19,384 bases of DNA from Paenibacillus sp. oral taxon 786 str. D14 (GCF_000159955.1 NZ_GG695986.1:1-19384); one strand, 5' to 3'; positions 1 through 7,453 are shown, numbered from the stretch's first letter. Notes: generated from the sequence alone by a model not told the origin. Translations and numbers: made by a program.

Positions 1-93
1 TATTAAATATAAGTAGAAGAGTTTTTAAAGTAAATCATTTAAACCAAATTAGCGATTAAAATTTACAATTTTATGCGTTTCACGTCATGAAGA

Positions 94-123
94 GAATAAA
101 ACCAGGGGGAACCGGGTATTTTA
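94..123 (+). promoter_or_regulatory. Possible forespore (sigma-G type) promoter of sspH
   Basis: GAATA at 94-98 and TATTTTA at 117-123 are separated by 18 bases. This resembles the sigma-G pattern (about GNATR, 18 bases, CATNNTA) with one departure in the -10. sspH of Bacillus subtilis is a forespore gene, so such a promoter is expected. No convincing sigma-A pair is seen here. The rest of 1-168 is AT-rich and I see no gene in it. Confidence 0.4.
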
Positions 124-168
124 TGATCGGCAGGAAGACTGAACTACATGACAATAGGAGGTTATCCG

Positions 169-348
169 ATGGACAGTCAACGCGCTAAAGAGATTGTCGC
201 TTCCCCTACCATGGTCAACGTAACCTACGATGGCGAACCGGTTTACATTCAACACGTGGACGAAAAGAAAGAAACCGCACGGATCTATCCGTTAGGTCAA
301 CCGGAGAACGAAAAAGAAGTACCCTTATCCCAACTGAATGAACAATGA
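169..348 (+). CDS. sspH: H-type small acid-soluble spore protein
   Basis: A 59-residue protein starting MDSQRAKEIVASP, with the central VTYDGEPVYIQHV segment and a VPLSQL tail. This matches SspH-type small acid-soluble spore proteins in length and pattern. Minor SASPs accumulate in the forespore core; the exact role of SspH is less clear than that of the alpha/beta SASPs that coat spore DNA. The start is set by AGGAGG followed by seven bases and ATG at 169; an in-frame ATG at 148 lacks a ribosome binding site and would add residues foreign to the family. The gene is monocistronic: a terminator follows directly and leuA converges from the other side. A sigma-G-like promoter lies upstream. Family identity is recognised by eye from the sequence. 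Confidence 0.92.
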   Translation: MDSQRAKEIVASPTMVNVTYDGEPVYIQHVDEKKETARIYPLGQPENEKEVPLSQLNEQ

Positions 349-354
349 AAATAA

Positions 355-397
355 AGGCAGAAGGCTCTTTATGAGAGCTCCTTCTGCCTCATTTTTT
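355..397. terminator. Bidirectional rho-independent terminator, sspH / leuA
   Basis: AGGCAGAAGG (355-364) pairs perfectly with CCTTCTGCCT (380-389), with further CTC/GAG pairing inside. It is followed by a six-T run (392-397) on the plus strand and by a T-rich stretch on the minus strand. It sits between two convergent genes and probably ends both transcripts. Confidence 0.85.
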
Positions 398-415
398 ACG
401 CACCGCTCATTTAGT

Positions 416-1975
416 TTACATAACATTTGCTATGTCGCTTATGGGCGCACCAGCTAATACCATCGCATTGATGCCGTTCACGTAGGCCTGACCGCTCGCT
501 TTGATGATGTCAGTGTCCATGGCGCGTCCTGTGTAGGTTTTTCCTCCTGCTTCCAGCTGAATATTTACCCGACCAATCGCTTCTTTCCCATGGGAAATGC
601 TGTTGATCTTATAGGAAGTCAGTTTGGCGTCGATGCCGGTTAACGACTTGATTGCACTGTAAAGCGCGTCGATCGGGCCATCTCCAATCGCGCTGCCCTT
701 CCGCTCTTGTCCGTTGATCTTTAAGGTAACGGTGGCCGTTGGGCAAATGTCATTCGTCACGACTTGGAACGAAGTCAGCTCGAACAGCGGATGACCGGAA
801 TCGCTTTGTTCTTGATGTTCACTAATCAGGTAATATAGGTCATGGTCGTACACTTCTTTTTTCGCATCGGCCAATGTCAAAAACCGTTGGAATAACCGTT
901 CAAACCCCACGGCATCCGACGTATCGAACCCCAACTTCTCCACCGCATGCTTCACCGCATGCCGACCGGAACGGGCCGTCAAAATCAGCTCCATACTTTC
1001 AGCCCCCACCTCTTCAGGGGACATAATTTCATACACCTGCTTATCCTTCAACAGACCGTCTTGGTGAATTCCGGAGGAATGGGCAAACGCATTGTCGCCG
1101 GTGATCGCTTTGTTCACCTGCACATCGAGTCCCGTCAAATGGGTCAGCAGCCGTGACGTGCGAATCAGCTCCTTCGTATCGATGTTCGTGCGACATCCGT
1201 ACAGCGCCTCGCGTACCTTCAAGGCCATCACCGCTTCCTCCAACGAGGCGTTTCCGGCCCGTTCACCAAGACCGTTAATCGTGCACTCGATTTTCTCGGC
1301 CCCGTTCTTGATGGCGCTTAAGGTATTGGCGGTGGCTAAACCAAGATCGTTATGACAATGGACGCTGAGGATTACAGAATCGTCGAGATTTTTCAGCCGC
1401 TCGTGAATGCGTCGGATCAGGTGTCCAAATTCCTCCGGCTCCGCGTAGCCCACGGTGTCGGGGATGTTAATCATCGTGGCTCCGGCTTTGACGACCGCCT
1501 CGATCGTCTTCCACAAATACTCAAAATCCGCCCTCGAAGCGTCCTCGGTAGAATACTGGACCTGCGGCAACAGAGTTTTAGCATATTTCACCGCATCGAC
1601 ACCCATTTGCAGAACGGCATCTTTGGAGCGGTTAAATTTCTTTTCCACATGGACGTTCGAAGCGCCAAGCACAATATGGATCAACGGTTGTTCTGCCTCA
1701 CGGATGCTTTCGTATACGGCATCGATGTCGGATTTAACCGCCCGGGCCAACGCGGTAATGCCTACGCTGTCCCCTACACTTCGGGCAATTTGCTGCACCG
1801 CCTGAAAATCTCCTTGCGAGGACGCAGGGAAGCCGGCCTCAATAATATCGACACGGAGGCGCTTCAGTTGATGGGCAAACTCCAGCTTTTGCCGTACGTT
1901 TAACTTGGCTCCGGGGACTTGCTCCCCATCGCGTAACGTGGTATCCAGAACGATAATGTTGCGGTAACGGTCCAT
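416..1975 (-). CDS. leuA: 2-isopropylmalate synthase
   Basis: A 519-residue enzyme that condenses acetyl-CoA with 2-ketoisovalerate, the first committed step of leucine synthesis. The catalytic TIM barrel shows LDTTLRDGEQ (10-19, metal ligand D11, catalytic R15), EDA (144-146), the metal-binding HCHND (206-210) and GERAGN (237-242). The C-terminal part carries the LeuA regulatory domain, with GDGPIDALYSAIK and the closing DTDIIKASGQAYVNG. Length equals that of Bacillus LeuA, so it is complete. AAGGAGG lies nine bases before the ATG. It stands alone: no ilv or other leu gene is adjacent. A T-box leader with a leucine specifier precedes it, so expression should rise when uncharged tRNA-Leu accumulates. 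Homocitrate or citramalate synthase are the main alternatives, but the leucine T-box argues for LeuA. Confidence 0.93.
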   Translation of the reverse strand: MDRYRNIIVLDTTLRDGEQVPGAKLNVRQKLEFAHQLKRLRVDIIEAGFPASSQGDFQAVQQIARSVGDSVGITALARAVKSDIDAVYESIREAEQPLIHIVLGASNVHVEKKFNRSKDAVLQMGVDAVKYAKTLLPQVQYSTEDASRADFEYLWKTIEAVVKAGATMINIPDTVGYAEPEEFGHLIRRIHERLKNLDDSVILSVHCHNDLGLATANTLSAIKNGAEKIECTINGLGERAGNASLEEAVMALKVREALYGCRTNIDTKELIRTSRLLTHLTGLDVQVNKAITGDNAFAHSSGIHQDGLLKDKQVYEIMSPEEVGAESMELILTARSGRHAVKHAVEKLGFDTSDAVGFERLFQRFLTLADAKKEVYDHDLYYLISEHQEQSDSGHPLFELTSFQVVTNDICPTATVTLKINGQERKGSAIGDGPIDALYSAIKSLTGIDAKLTSYKINSISHGKEAIGRVNIQLEAGGKTYTGRAMDTDIIKASGQAYVNGINAMVLAGAPISDIANVM

Positions 1976-2027
1976 CTGAAAGTTCCTCCTTGATTTTGAA
2001 ATTTGGATTGGATCTATGTGAAGCGGG

Positions 2028-2054
2028 GTTGATTAAACCCGGACTTTAATCAAC
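2028..2054 (-). other. Perfect hairpin between the T-box terminator and the leuA RBS
   Basis: A 10-bp perfect stem, GTTGATTAAA with TTTAATCAAC, closes a seven-base loop. It begins right at the end of the T tract of the T-box terminator and lies inside the leuA 5' leader. It has no T run of its own and so is not a second terminator. It could cap or protect a processed mRNA 5' end; that role is inference. Confidence 0.6.
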
Positions 2055-2318
2055 AAAAAAACCCCGTCTCTGCTATAGAGACGAGGTTTAACCCGCGGTA
2101 CCACTCTAATTCATTTCACATGATGAAATGATCTCTTTCGATGGCTAACACCATCTATCCTTGTAACGGCGGAATCCCGGCTTACCCTACTTATCAGGCA
2201 GCTGTTCATAGACGAGTTCAACATGACGGACACTGCCGTTTCGCACCACCCAACGGCTCTCTGAAAGGTCAAATCACGTTTACTATTTCTAATCAACACA
2301 TTTGGCAATATGGAATTA
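2054..2318 (-). promoter_or_regulatory. T-box riboswitch (tRNA-Leu, CUC specifier) upstream of leuA
   Basis: The minus strand carries AGAGTGGTACCGCG (2107 to 2094), the conserved T-box that base-pairs with the uncharged tRNA acceptor end. It is followed by a strong terminator: an 11-bp stem of 2077-2087 with 2061-2071 (one G-U pair), then a T tract at 2061-2054. Upstream are Stem I signatures: the CAGAGAGCC / GGTGGTG region near 2244-2268 and GAACTC near 2214-2219, where CTC (2216 to 2214) fits the specifier codon for leucine. Uncharged tRNA-Leu would favour the antiterminator and allow leuA transcription. The leader runs from about 2318. The specifier is read by eye, but it agrees with the downstream gene. 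Confidence 0.93.
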
Positions 2319-2324
2319 TTGGTT

Positions 2325-2353
2325 ATTATATGCACCTAGTAACGGATTGTCAA
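2325..2353 (-). promoter_or_regulatory. Sigma-A promoter of the T-box/leuA transcript
   Basis: On the minus strand TTGACA (2353-2348) is followed by 17 bases and TATAAT (2330-2325), a perfect consensus promoter. Transcription would start near 2318. It begins only 20 bases after the stop codon of the upstream lipoprotein gene, with no terminator between. A 12-bp palindrome, CATGACGTCATG (2354-2365), abuts the -35. Confidence 0.9.
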
Positions 2354-2372
2354 CATGACGTCATGAAATCCA

Positions 2373-2942
2373 TCATTCTATCTCGAATTTACTTCGAAGC
2401 TCTTGGACCTTAAGAAGAGCCAACTGTAATTGTTCTTTGTAGGAGCTCCAATTTTTCTCGTCTTTGATATAACTTGAGGTGACGTTCAGCTCATCACACT
2501 GCTCAATCACTTCTTGAATAAGCTCTTGATTATCTTGTGCAACGGAAAGTTTATTATGCGCATCCAACGTTTCGTTCAAGGAATTTAATAACTGATTTGT
2601 CTCGCCTATGAGTTCATACATGGTGGAACGCAGTTCTGCAGGCACTGCCTGATCCAGGGACGGACTATCCGTGCGATTCATCGAGTAGAAAACAAACCAA
2701 CTATTTTCGGAGTACCCGTCAATTTTTCCTTGAATGTAAGCCGATTCTTCTTGATCGAGCTCCACTTGGGAGATCCGTTCCAAAATGTCTGCCAAAAGAG
2801 CGAGTTGAGTCGAATATTGATGATAAAAAATATTGTGGTACAAGGTGTACGCCTCGGAATTCGGATCATCTTTCATAGGCTGACTTGTACACGAGGTGAG
2901 AATGATCGATAAAACGAAGGCGATCAAAATTTTGGGATACAT
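2373..2942 (-). CDS. Small lipoprotein of unknown function
   Basis: A 189-residue protein with a short hydrophobic signal and the lipobox LTSC (15-18), so it should be lipidated on C18 and held on the outer face of the cell membrane. The mature part is rich in Glu, Gln, Leu and Ser and looks mostly alpha-helical, with possible coiled-coil stretches; I recognise no domain. The start is supported by GAGGTGA a few bases before the ATG. It lies nine bases after the GTPase gene, whose TGA stop is just ahead of that ribosome binding site, so it is probably cotranscribed and may be translationally coupled. It is visibly richer in A+T than the three genes before it and could be a later addition to the operon. 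Function unknown. Confidence 0.82.
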   Translation of the reverse strand: MYPKILIAFVLSIILTSCTSQPMKDDPNSEAYTLYHNIFYHQYSTQLALLADILERISQVELDQEESAYIQGKIDGYSENSWFVFYSMNRTDSPSLDQAVPAELRSTMYELIGETNQLLNSLNETLDAHNKLSVAQDNQELIQEVIEQCDELNVTSSYIKDEKNWSSYKEQLQLALLKVQELRSKFEIE

Positions 2943-2951
2943 TAAATCACC

Positions 2952-4910
2952 TCATGATACCGAAGCGTGCATATGTTTAGGCGCCTCGTCCCACGGCACA
3001 GAAAACGCTTGCCCCTTTGCACAAAAGATCGAGGACGAGGTATATGCCGGATCGGCATTTTTATTATAGTCCTTCTGGGCGATGATCGTCTCAGCTTGAT
3101 GGCAAGGCTCATAACCGCCAAATTTCAGCATGATTGAACCTTTCCCGTGCGTCATCGCTGCCAGCTCTGTTGGATAATCCATAAATGTCGCTACCGGAAC
3201 GACACCTGAAATCACAGCCGTCTCTTCTCCCGTCTCCGGCGGATCAAATCGGCCGTGCGCTTGCTGGATGTCGGTTAACACCTTACCGAGCTGATCTAAT
3301 GGCACCTTGATTTTAAAATGGTACACCGGCTCCAGAAGCACATTCTCCGCCTGCTCCAACGCCTGCCGGATCGCGCGGTAAGTCGCCTCGCGGAAATCGC
3401 CTCCGCCGGTATGTTTATTGTGTGAGCGTCCGGTGAGCAACGTAACGCGAACATCCGTCAGCGGCGAGCCGGTCAACAGGCCGTGGTGCTCACGTTCCAA
3501 CACATGTTGACCGATCAGGTTTTGATATCCTACGGACAAATCATCCGCATGGCAAGCATTTACAAACGTCACCCCGCTGCCCCGTTCGGCAGGCTCCAGC
3601 CGCAAATGGACTTCGGCATAATGCCCTAGTGGCTCGAAGTGACCGCAGCCCGTCACCGGTGTAGATATCGTCTCCTTATATAAAATTTCCGGTGGTCCAA
3701 ACGTAATCTTCATCCCAAAACGTTCCTGCACCACCTGTTGCAAAATTTCCAATTGGATTTTGCCCATGACATGGATATGCAGCTCCTGCAGCGCTTCATC
3801 CCAACGGGTTCCTAAAGTCGGGTCCTCGGCGTCCAGCAGCTGAAATACCCGCAGGACTTCCTTCAGATGAAGCGGCGGTTCAAATTGCACCTTCGACTGC
3901 AACGTGGGAGCGAGCTCACGGCGAATCGGGTCTACCAATGCCCCGAGGCCTTCACCGGACGATACCGAGGTCAATCCGGTTACCGCGAACAGTTCCCCTG
4001 CTTGAACGGAATCGGCCTGCACAAACCGCTGTCCGTTGTATTTGCGAATGGCGGTTATTTTCTCCGTGCGTTGTTCGCCTTCCGGGCCGTAGGTGAGTTC
4101 ATCTCTCACTTTTAACGAGCCTTGTAACGCCTTGATGAAGGTGATGCGCGTCGCTTGCTCATCATGCCGAATTTTGTACACCCGCCCCGCAAACGGAAGC
4201 TCTGGATCATACAGAGTAACCGTTAAACGATCCAACGCCTTCATAAAGACGTCGATCCCGATATCCAAGAGCGCGGATCCGCGCAGGCAAGGAAACACCT
4301 GGCCGTTTTGAACCATCTGAATGAGATGTTCGTTCCACGCTGCGTCGGATAATGTCCCTTCCAAAAATGGCTCAAGCAGCGCCTCATCCCGTTCCGCAAT
4401 CCAAGCCTTTTCCGTTTCGTCTAGTTGCTCGACGGCTGCCCAGGTAGTCAGATCCAGTACATTCGCGCTCAGCTCGCGGCGGATATCTTCCAGAACTCGA
4501 TCCGGGTCAGCTCCAGTGCGATCCGTCTTATTGATAAAGAAAAACGTAGGAATCCCATATGTCCGCAGCAGCTGCCAGACCGTTTCCGTGTGGCCCTCCA
4601 CGCCTTCCACCGCGCTGACGATGATCACCGCATAGTCGAGTACTTGCAGCGCCCGTTCCATTTCTGCGGAAAAATCGACGTGCCCCGGCGTATCCAACAA
4701 AAAGTAGGTGGAATCCCCAACCTTCATTTCCGCCTGGTCGGCGAATACGGTAATGCCCCGCGCCTTCTCGATCTCGTGGCTGTCCAGGAAGGCGTCGCGA
4801 TGATCAACCCGACCGCGGCTGCGAATCGTTTGCGTATGGTAGAGCAACGCTTCGGCAAAGGTGGTTTTCCCAGCATCGACATGCGCCAGGAGTCCGATCG
4901 TTTTGAACAT
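2952..4910 (-). CDS. TetM/EF-G-like translational GTPase
   Basis: A 652-residue GTPase of the EF-G / ribosomal protection protein family. The G domain shows AHVDAGKTT (9-17, P loop), RGITV (51-55, switch I), DTPGH (73-77) and NKTD (127-130). Domain II, the EF-G domain III/V-like parts and a domain IV region follow. Length and order resemble Tet(M)/Tet(O) (about 640 residues) rather than EF-G (about 690). Proven family members remove tetracycline from the 30S A site; chromosomal homologues like this one often have no shown resistance role and may act on stalled ribosomes. The ATG at 4910 is preferred (GGGGGA eight bases upstream) over an in-frame GTG at 4928 that directly follows the preceding stop and has no ribosome binding site. 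Third gene of an operon, 18 bases after the PFL gene. Calling it a tetracycline resistance gene would be over-reach. Confidence 0.87.
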   Translation of the reverse strand: MFKTIGLLAHVDAGKTTFAEALLYHTQTIRSRGRVDHRDAFLDSHEIEKARGITVFADQAEMKVGDSTYFLLDTPGHVDFSAEMERALQVLDYAVIIVSAVEGVEGHTETVWQLLRTYGIPTFFFINKTDRTGADPDRVLEDIRRELSANVLDLTTWAAVEQLDETEKAWIAERDEALLEPFLEGTLSDAAWNEHLIQMVQNGQVFPCLRGSALLDIGIDVFMKALDRLTVTLYDPELPFAGRVYKIRHDEQATRITFIKALQGSLKVRDELTYGPEGEQRTEKITAIRKYNGQRFVQADSVQAGELFAVTGLTSVSSGEGLGALVDPIRRELAPTLQSKVQFEPPLHLKEVLRVFQLLDAEDPTLGTRWDEALQELHIHVMGKIQLEILQQVVQERFGMKITFGPPEILYKETISTPVTGCGHFEPLGHYAEVHLRLEPAERGSGVTFVNACHADDLSVGYQNLIGQHVLEREHHGLLTGSPLTDVRVTLLTGRSHNKHTGGGDFREATYRAIRQALEQAENVLLEPVYHFKIKVPLDQLGKVLTDIQQAHGRFDPPETGEETAVISGVVPVATFMDYPTELAAMTHGKGSIMLKFGGYEPCHQAETIIAQKDYNKNADPAYTSSSIFCAKGQAFSVPWDEAPKHMHASVS

Positions 4911-4928
4911 AGCTGCGTCCCCCGCCAC

Positions 4929-6287
4929 TTAGTTCTTAAAGCTGTGGATCGGAGCCGGAATCCGGCCACCCCGCTCGATGAACGGAGCGCAGTTAAAGGC
5001 GTTGACCGGCATAATTGGCGCGTAGCCCAGCAAACCGCCAAACTCCACGACCTCGCCAACATCCTTGCCGATCACCGGGATAATCCGAACCGCGGTCGTC
5101 TTGTTGTTGACCATGCCGATTGCCGATTCGTCAGCGATGATGCCGGAAATCGTCGCGGCGCTCGTGTTGCCGGGAATCGCGATCATATCGAGGCCAACGG
5201 AGCACACGCACGTCATCGCTTCCAGCTTCTCCAGCGTCAGTGCACCGCGCTGCACCGCTTCGATCATCCCGTGGTCTTCGCTGACCGGGATGAACGCACC
5301 GCTTAAGCCGCCAACGTAGGAGGAGGCCATGACGCCGCCTTTTTTCACGTTATCGTTCAAGATCGCCAGCGCGGCCGTCGTTCCCGGCGCTCCTGCTTCC
5401 TCCAAGCCCATCACTTGGAAAATCTCTGCGATGGAGTCGCCAATCTCCGGTGTCGGAGCCAGCGACAAGTCGATAATGCCAAACGGAACGCCAAGACGCT
5501 TCGACGCTTCCTGTGCAACCAACTGACCTACCCGTGTGACTTTAAACGCTGTCCGCTTAATCGTTTCGCACAACGTCTCAAAGTCCTTACCTTTCACTTC
5601 CTCCAGCGCACGCTTCACGACCCCAGGGCCGCTGACGCCCACGTTGATGACGCACTCCTGTTCACCAACACCGTGAAATGCGCCCGCCATAAACGGGTTA
5701 TCTTCTACCGCATTGCAGAATACCACCAGCTTGGCGCAGCCGATCGAACCCCGATCCGCTGTCCGTTCCGCGGTACGGAGGATGATGTCACCCATCTTTT
5801 TCACCGCGTCCATATTAATCCCGTTGCGCGAGGAGCCCACGTTCACTGAGGAGCAAACCCGTTCGGTAACGGCCAGCGCTTCAGGGATGCTGTCGATCAG
5901 CACCCGGTCGCCGTTCGTAAAACCCTTCTGCACAAGGGCCGAGAAGCCGCCGATAAAGTTGACGCCTACTTCCTTCGCCGCCCGGTCCAGCGCTTCAGCC
6001 ACCGGCACGAACGTATCCGTTTTCAGCCCGCCGGCAGCGATCGAAATCGGCGTTACCGAGATCCGTTTATTCACGATGGGCACGCCAAATTGCTTCTCCA
6101 GGTCCTCCCCGGTTTTGACCAGGTTTTCGGCAGTCCGGGTAATTTTATCGTAGATGTTCCGGTTAAAGACGTTCATATCCTCGTGAGCGCAATCCATCAG
6201 GCTGATGCCCATCGTAATCGTGCGTACGTCGAGGTTCATCTCGCGGATCATCGAATTGGTTTCTTGTACTTCAACGCGTGAGATCAT
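4929..6287 (-). CDS. PFL family protein (UPF0210/DUF711)
   Basis: A 452-residue protein of the UPF0210 family, recognised from the N-terminal region (residues about 1-45, with [13 protein letters not shown]), the glycine-rich [12 protein letters not shown], and the C-terminal [19 protein letters not shown] and [19 protein letters not shown] segments. The fold has been likened to the glycyl-radical pyruvate formate-lyase barrel, but the family has no agreed reaction and I see no glycyl-radical RVXGY-type motif. It is full length. An AAGGGA lies a few bases before the ATG. It follows the ACT-domain gene by 17 bases; this ACT + UPF0210 pair is a widespread conserved neighbourhood, so the small protein may sense a ligand for the large one. 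It is followed by the GTPase gene. Confidence 0.88.
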   Translation of the reverse strand: MISRVEVQETNSMIREMNLDVRTITMGISLMDCAHEDMNVFNRNIYDKITRTAENLVKTGEDLEKQFGVPIVNKRISVTPISIAAGGLKTDTFVPVAEALDRAAKEVGVNFIGGFSALVQKGFTNGDRVLIDSIPEALAVTERVCSSVNVGSSRNGINMDAVKKMGDIILRTAERTADRGSIGCAKLVVFCNAVEDNPFMAGAFHGVGEQECVINVGVSGPGVVKRALEEVKGKDFETLCETIKRTAFKVTRVGQLVAQEASKRLGVPFGIIDLSLAPTPEIGDSIAEIFQVMGLEEAGAPGTTAALAILNDNVKKGGVMASSYVGGLSGAFIPVSEDHGMIEAVQRGALTLEKLEAMTCVCSVGLDMIAIPGNTSAATISGIIADESAIGMVNNKTTAVRIIPVIGKDVGEVVEFGGLLGYAPIMPVNAFNCAPFIERGGRIPAPIHSFKN

Positions 6288-6304
6288 AGTGTCCCTTCCC
6301 TTCC

Positions 6305-6574
6305 TCAGATCCGGTGCATCGTATTAAAAATATCTTCGTGCTGCAGCTTAATTTCCACACCGATGGAACGGCCCAGCTCCTGCAATTCTTCAACCAGCGT
6401 CTCAAAGCTCTTGGTCGGTGAAGAAATATCCACGATCATCATCATATTGAAATACCCTTGAATAATCGTCTGTGAAATATCAAGAATGTTCACATTGTGA
6501 TCGGCCAAATACGTGCATACCTTGGCGATAATGCCTACTTTGTCTTTACCCAGTACGGTAATAATCCCCTTCAA
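6305..6574 (-). CDS. ACT domain protein (UPF0237 family)
   Basis: An 89-residue single ACT domain starting (M)[18 protein letters not shown], with the usual beta-alpha-beta-beta-alpha-beta pattern and the DKVGIIA ligand-site loop. ACT domains bind amino acids or similar small molecules; UPF0237 proteins resemble the regulatory half of GcvR but have no proven role in Firmicutes. I place the start at TTG 6574, because AAAGGAGG sits eight bases before it and family members begin exactly at this strand. The longer in-frame version from ATG 6622 adds 16 residues that look like leader sequence and has no ribosome binding site. First gene of the operon with the PFL protein, GTPase and lipoprotein. 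Confidence 0.88.
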   Translation of the reverse strand: MKGIITVLGKDKVGIIAKVCTYLADHNVNILDISQTIIQGYFNMMMIVDISSPTKSFETLVEELQELGRSIGVEIKLQHEDIFNTMHRI

Positions 6575-6634
6575 CCCAAGCTCCTCCTTTATGTAAGACT
6601 CCCGCCAGCGCGGACGAGTCATCTGCTTCGATTA

Positions 6635-6663
6635 ATTATGGCAAAAGAACAGCGATTCTTCAA
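6635..6663 (-). promoter_or_regulatory. Predicted promoter of the ACT-PFL-GTPase operon
   Basis: TTGAAG (6663-6658), 17 bases, CATAAT (6640-6635) on the minus strand. The -35 overlaps the stop codon of the upstream MerR gene. No terminator is seen after merR, so read-through from merR is also possible. Confidence 0.55.
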
Positions 6664-7169
6664 TAAGGGTTTTCACTCGGTGACGCGGAAAAATAACGCA
6701 GCTCTGCCGTCGATATGGGCTTGCCCGGCGTTGCATCCTTTGCATGGTCAGCAGGGGTGCCGGTCATCCCTTCCGTCTCACATTCCTCAGGCTGGTACTT
6801 CCCCTGCTTCAACTTCAAATCAATAAAATCAACCACCTGCTGCAAGGAGGCGATTTGTTCAACGATGCTGGCCCGGTGCCGGATCATCTTCTCCACGAGC
6901 TCCGGGTAGTCCTCGGCATTCGCATCAGCAGACACCTTCAGGAAGGGGCGCATCTCGTCCAGGGGCATCCCGGTCTTTTTCAAACAAGAAATCAGTCGAA
7001 TCGTATCCAGGTCCTCCTTGTGATAAATGCGATGTCCATTCTCCTTCCGCTCGGCTCGAGGGAGAAGTGCAATTTTCTCGTAATACCGAATTGTATCCTC
7101 GGATATCCCGGTATGCTCAGCAACTTGCTTGATCGTGAAGCTGTCTTGACTAATGGATTGCGCCGCCAT
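6660..7169 (-). CDS. MerR family regulator (AdhR/NmlR-like)
   Basis: A 169-residue regulator. Winged helix-turn-helix at residues 11-75 (FTIKQVAEHTGISEDTIRYYEK, GHRIYHKEDL), then a long dimerisation helix (about 85-130). C62, in SCLKKTGM, sits where AdhR/NmlR-type regulators carry their reactive cysteine, suggesting sensing of aldehydes or other electrophiles; a second cysteine is C134. The last 40 residues (about 130-169) are a polar, probably disordered tail, longer than usual for this group. GGAGGG lies eight bases before the ATG. The gene is preceded by two divergent promoters, each with a 19-bp spacer and a palindromic CTTGGAG operator, so it should regulate itself and a plus-strand target. 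That target appears to be lost. The effector is inference. Confidence 0.9.
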   Translation of the reverse strand: MAAQSISQDSFTIKQVAEHTGISEDTIRYYEKIALLPRAERKENGHRIYHKEDLDTIRLISCLKKTGMPLDEMRPFLKVSADANAEDYPELVEKMIRHRASIVEQIASLQQVVDFIDLKLKQGKYQPEECETEGMTGTPADHAKDATPGKPISTAELRYFSASPSENPY

Positions 7170-7201
7170 CGCTTGATCCCTCCGTTAACCATCTTTTCTG
7201 C

Positions 7202-7232
7202 ATTATACAACTTGGAGTCAGCTCCAAGTCAA
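7202..7232 (-). promoter_or_regulatory. merR promoter with MerR operator in a 19-bp spacer
   Basis: On the minus strand TTGACT (7232-7227) and TATAAT (7207-7202) are 19 bases apart, the long spacing typical of MerR-controlled promoters. CTTGGAG-N4-CTCCAAG (7211-7228) fills the spacer. It implies autoregulation of the MerR gene. Confidence 0.85.
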
Positions 7233-7257
7233 TATTCGATGATGTGAGAACCAGGGC

Positions 7258-7288
7258 TTGACTTGGAGTCGACTCCAAGATCTACAAT
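7258..7288 (+). promoter_or_regulatory. Divergent MerR-activated promoter
   Basis: On the plus strand TTGACT (7258-7263) and TACAAT (7283-7288) are 19 bases apart. The perfect 18-bp palindrome CTTGGAGTCGACTCCAAG (7262-7279) lies in the spacer. This is the classic layout of a target promoter untwisted by an activated MerR dimer. The promoter points away from merR, toward 7340. Confidence 0.87.
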
Positions 7289-7339
7289 CGGCCTGAAGTC
7301 AGTGAAGGGCTTCATAACAGTAGAGGAGGCTCTGTGAAC

Positions 7340-7453
7340 ATGAATCATGGAAATCAACCTATTGCTTTAAATTTGCTCCTTCGCTTTCAACCGTTCGATA
7401 AACTGTCGGGTTTGCCGTTCCTTGCGTTTACGTTCTTTCTCTTCACCTTTTAA
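7340..7453 (+). pseudogene. Truncated start of the lost MerR target gene
   Basis: GAGGAGG at 7323-7329 is followed, after ten bases, by ATG at 7340 and the codons MNHGNQPIA. After nine codons the frame enters the reverse complement of the BCCT gene's stop codon (7367) and continues antisense to it until a TAA at 7451-7453, giving 37 codons. The promoter, operator, ribosome binding site and start look intact, but everything after codon nine is explained by the opposite gene. The simplest reading is a deletion or insertion that removed the rest of the target gene. The lost gene cannot be named from nine codons. A genuine 37-residue peptide, or a purely antisense transcript, is the alternative. 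Confidence 0.5.

Noticed and set aside
1352..1903. A 183-codon open frame on the plus strand inside leuA
   Set aside because: Shadow of leuA, with no initiation signal.
2952..4910. A tetracycline resistance gene in the strict sense
   Set aside because: Family likeness to Tet(M) is clear, but chromosomal operon context with ACT and PFL genes and no mobile element argues against calling acquired resistance.
4425..5306. A 293-codon open frame on the plus strand
   Set aside because: Antisense to the GTPase and PFL genes, which are certain; its composition is that of a shadow frame.
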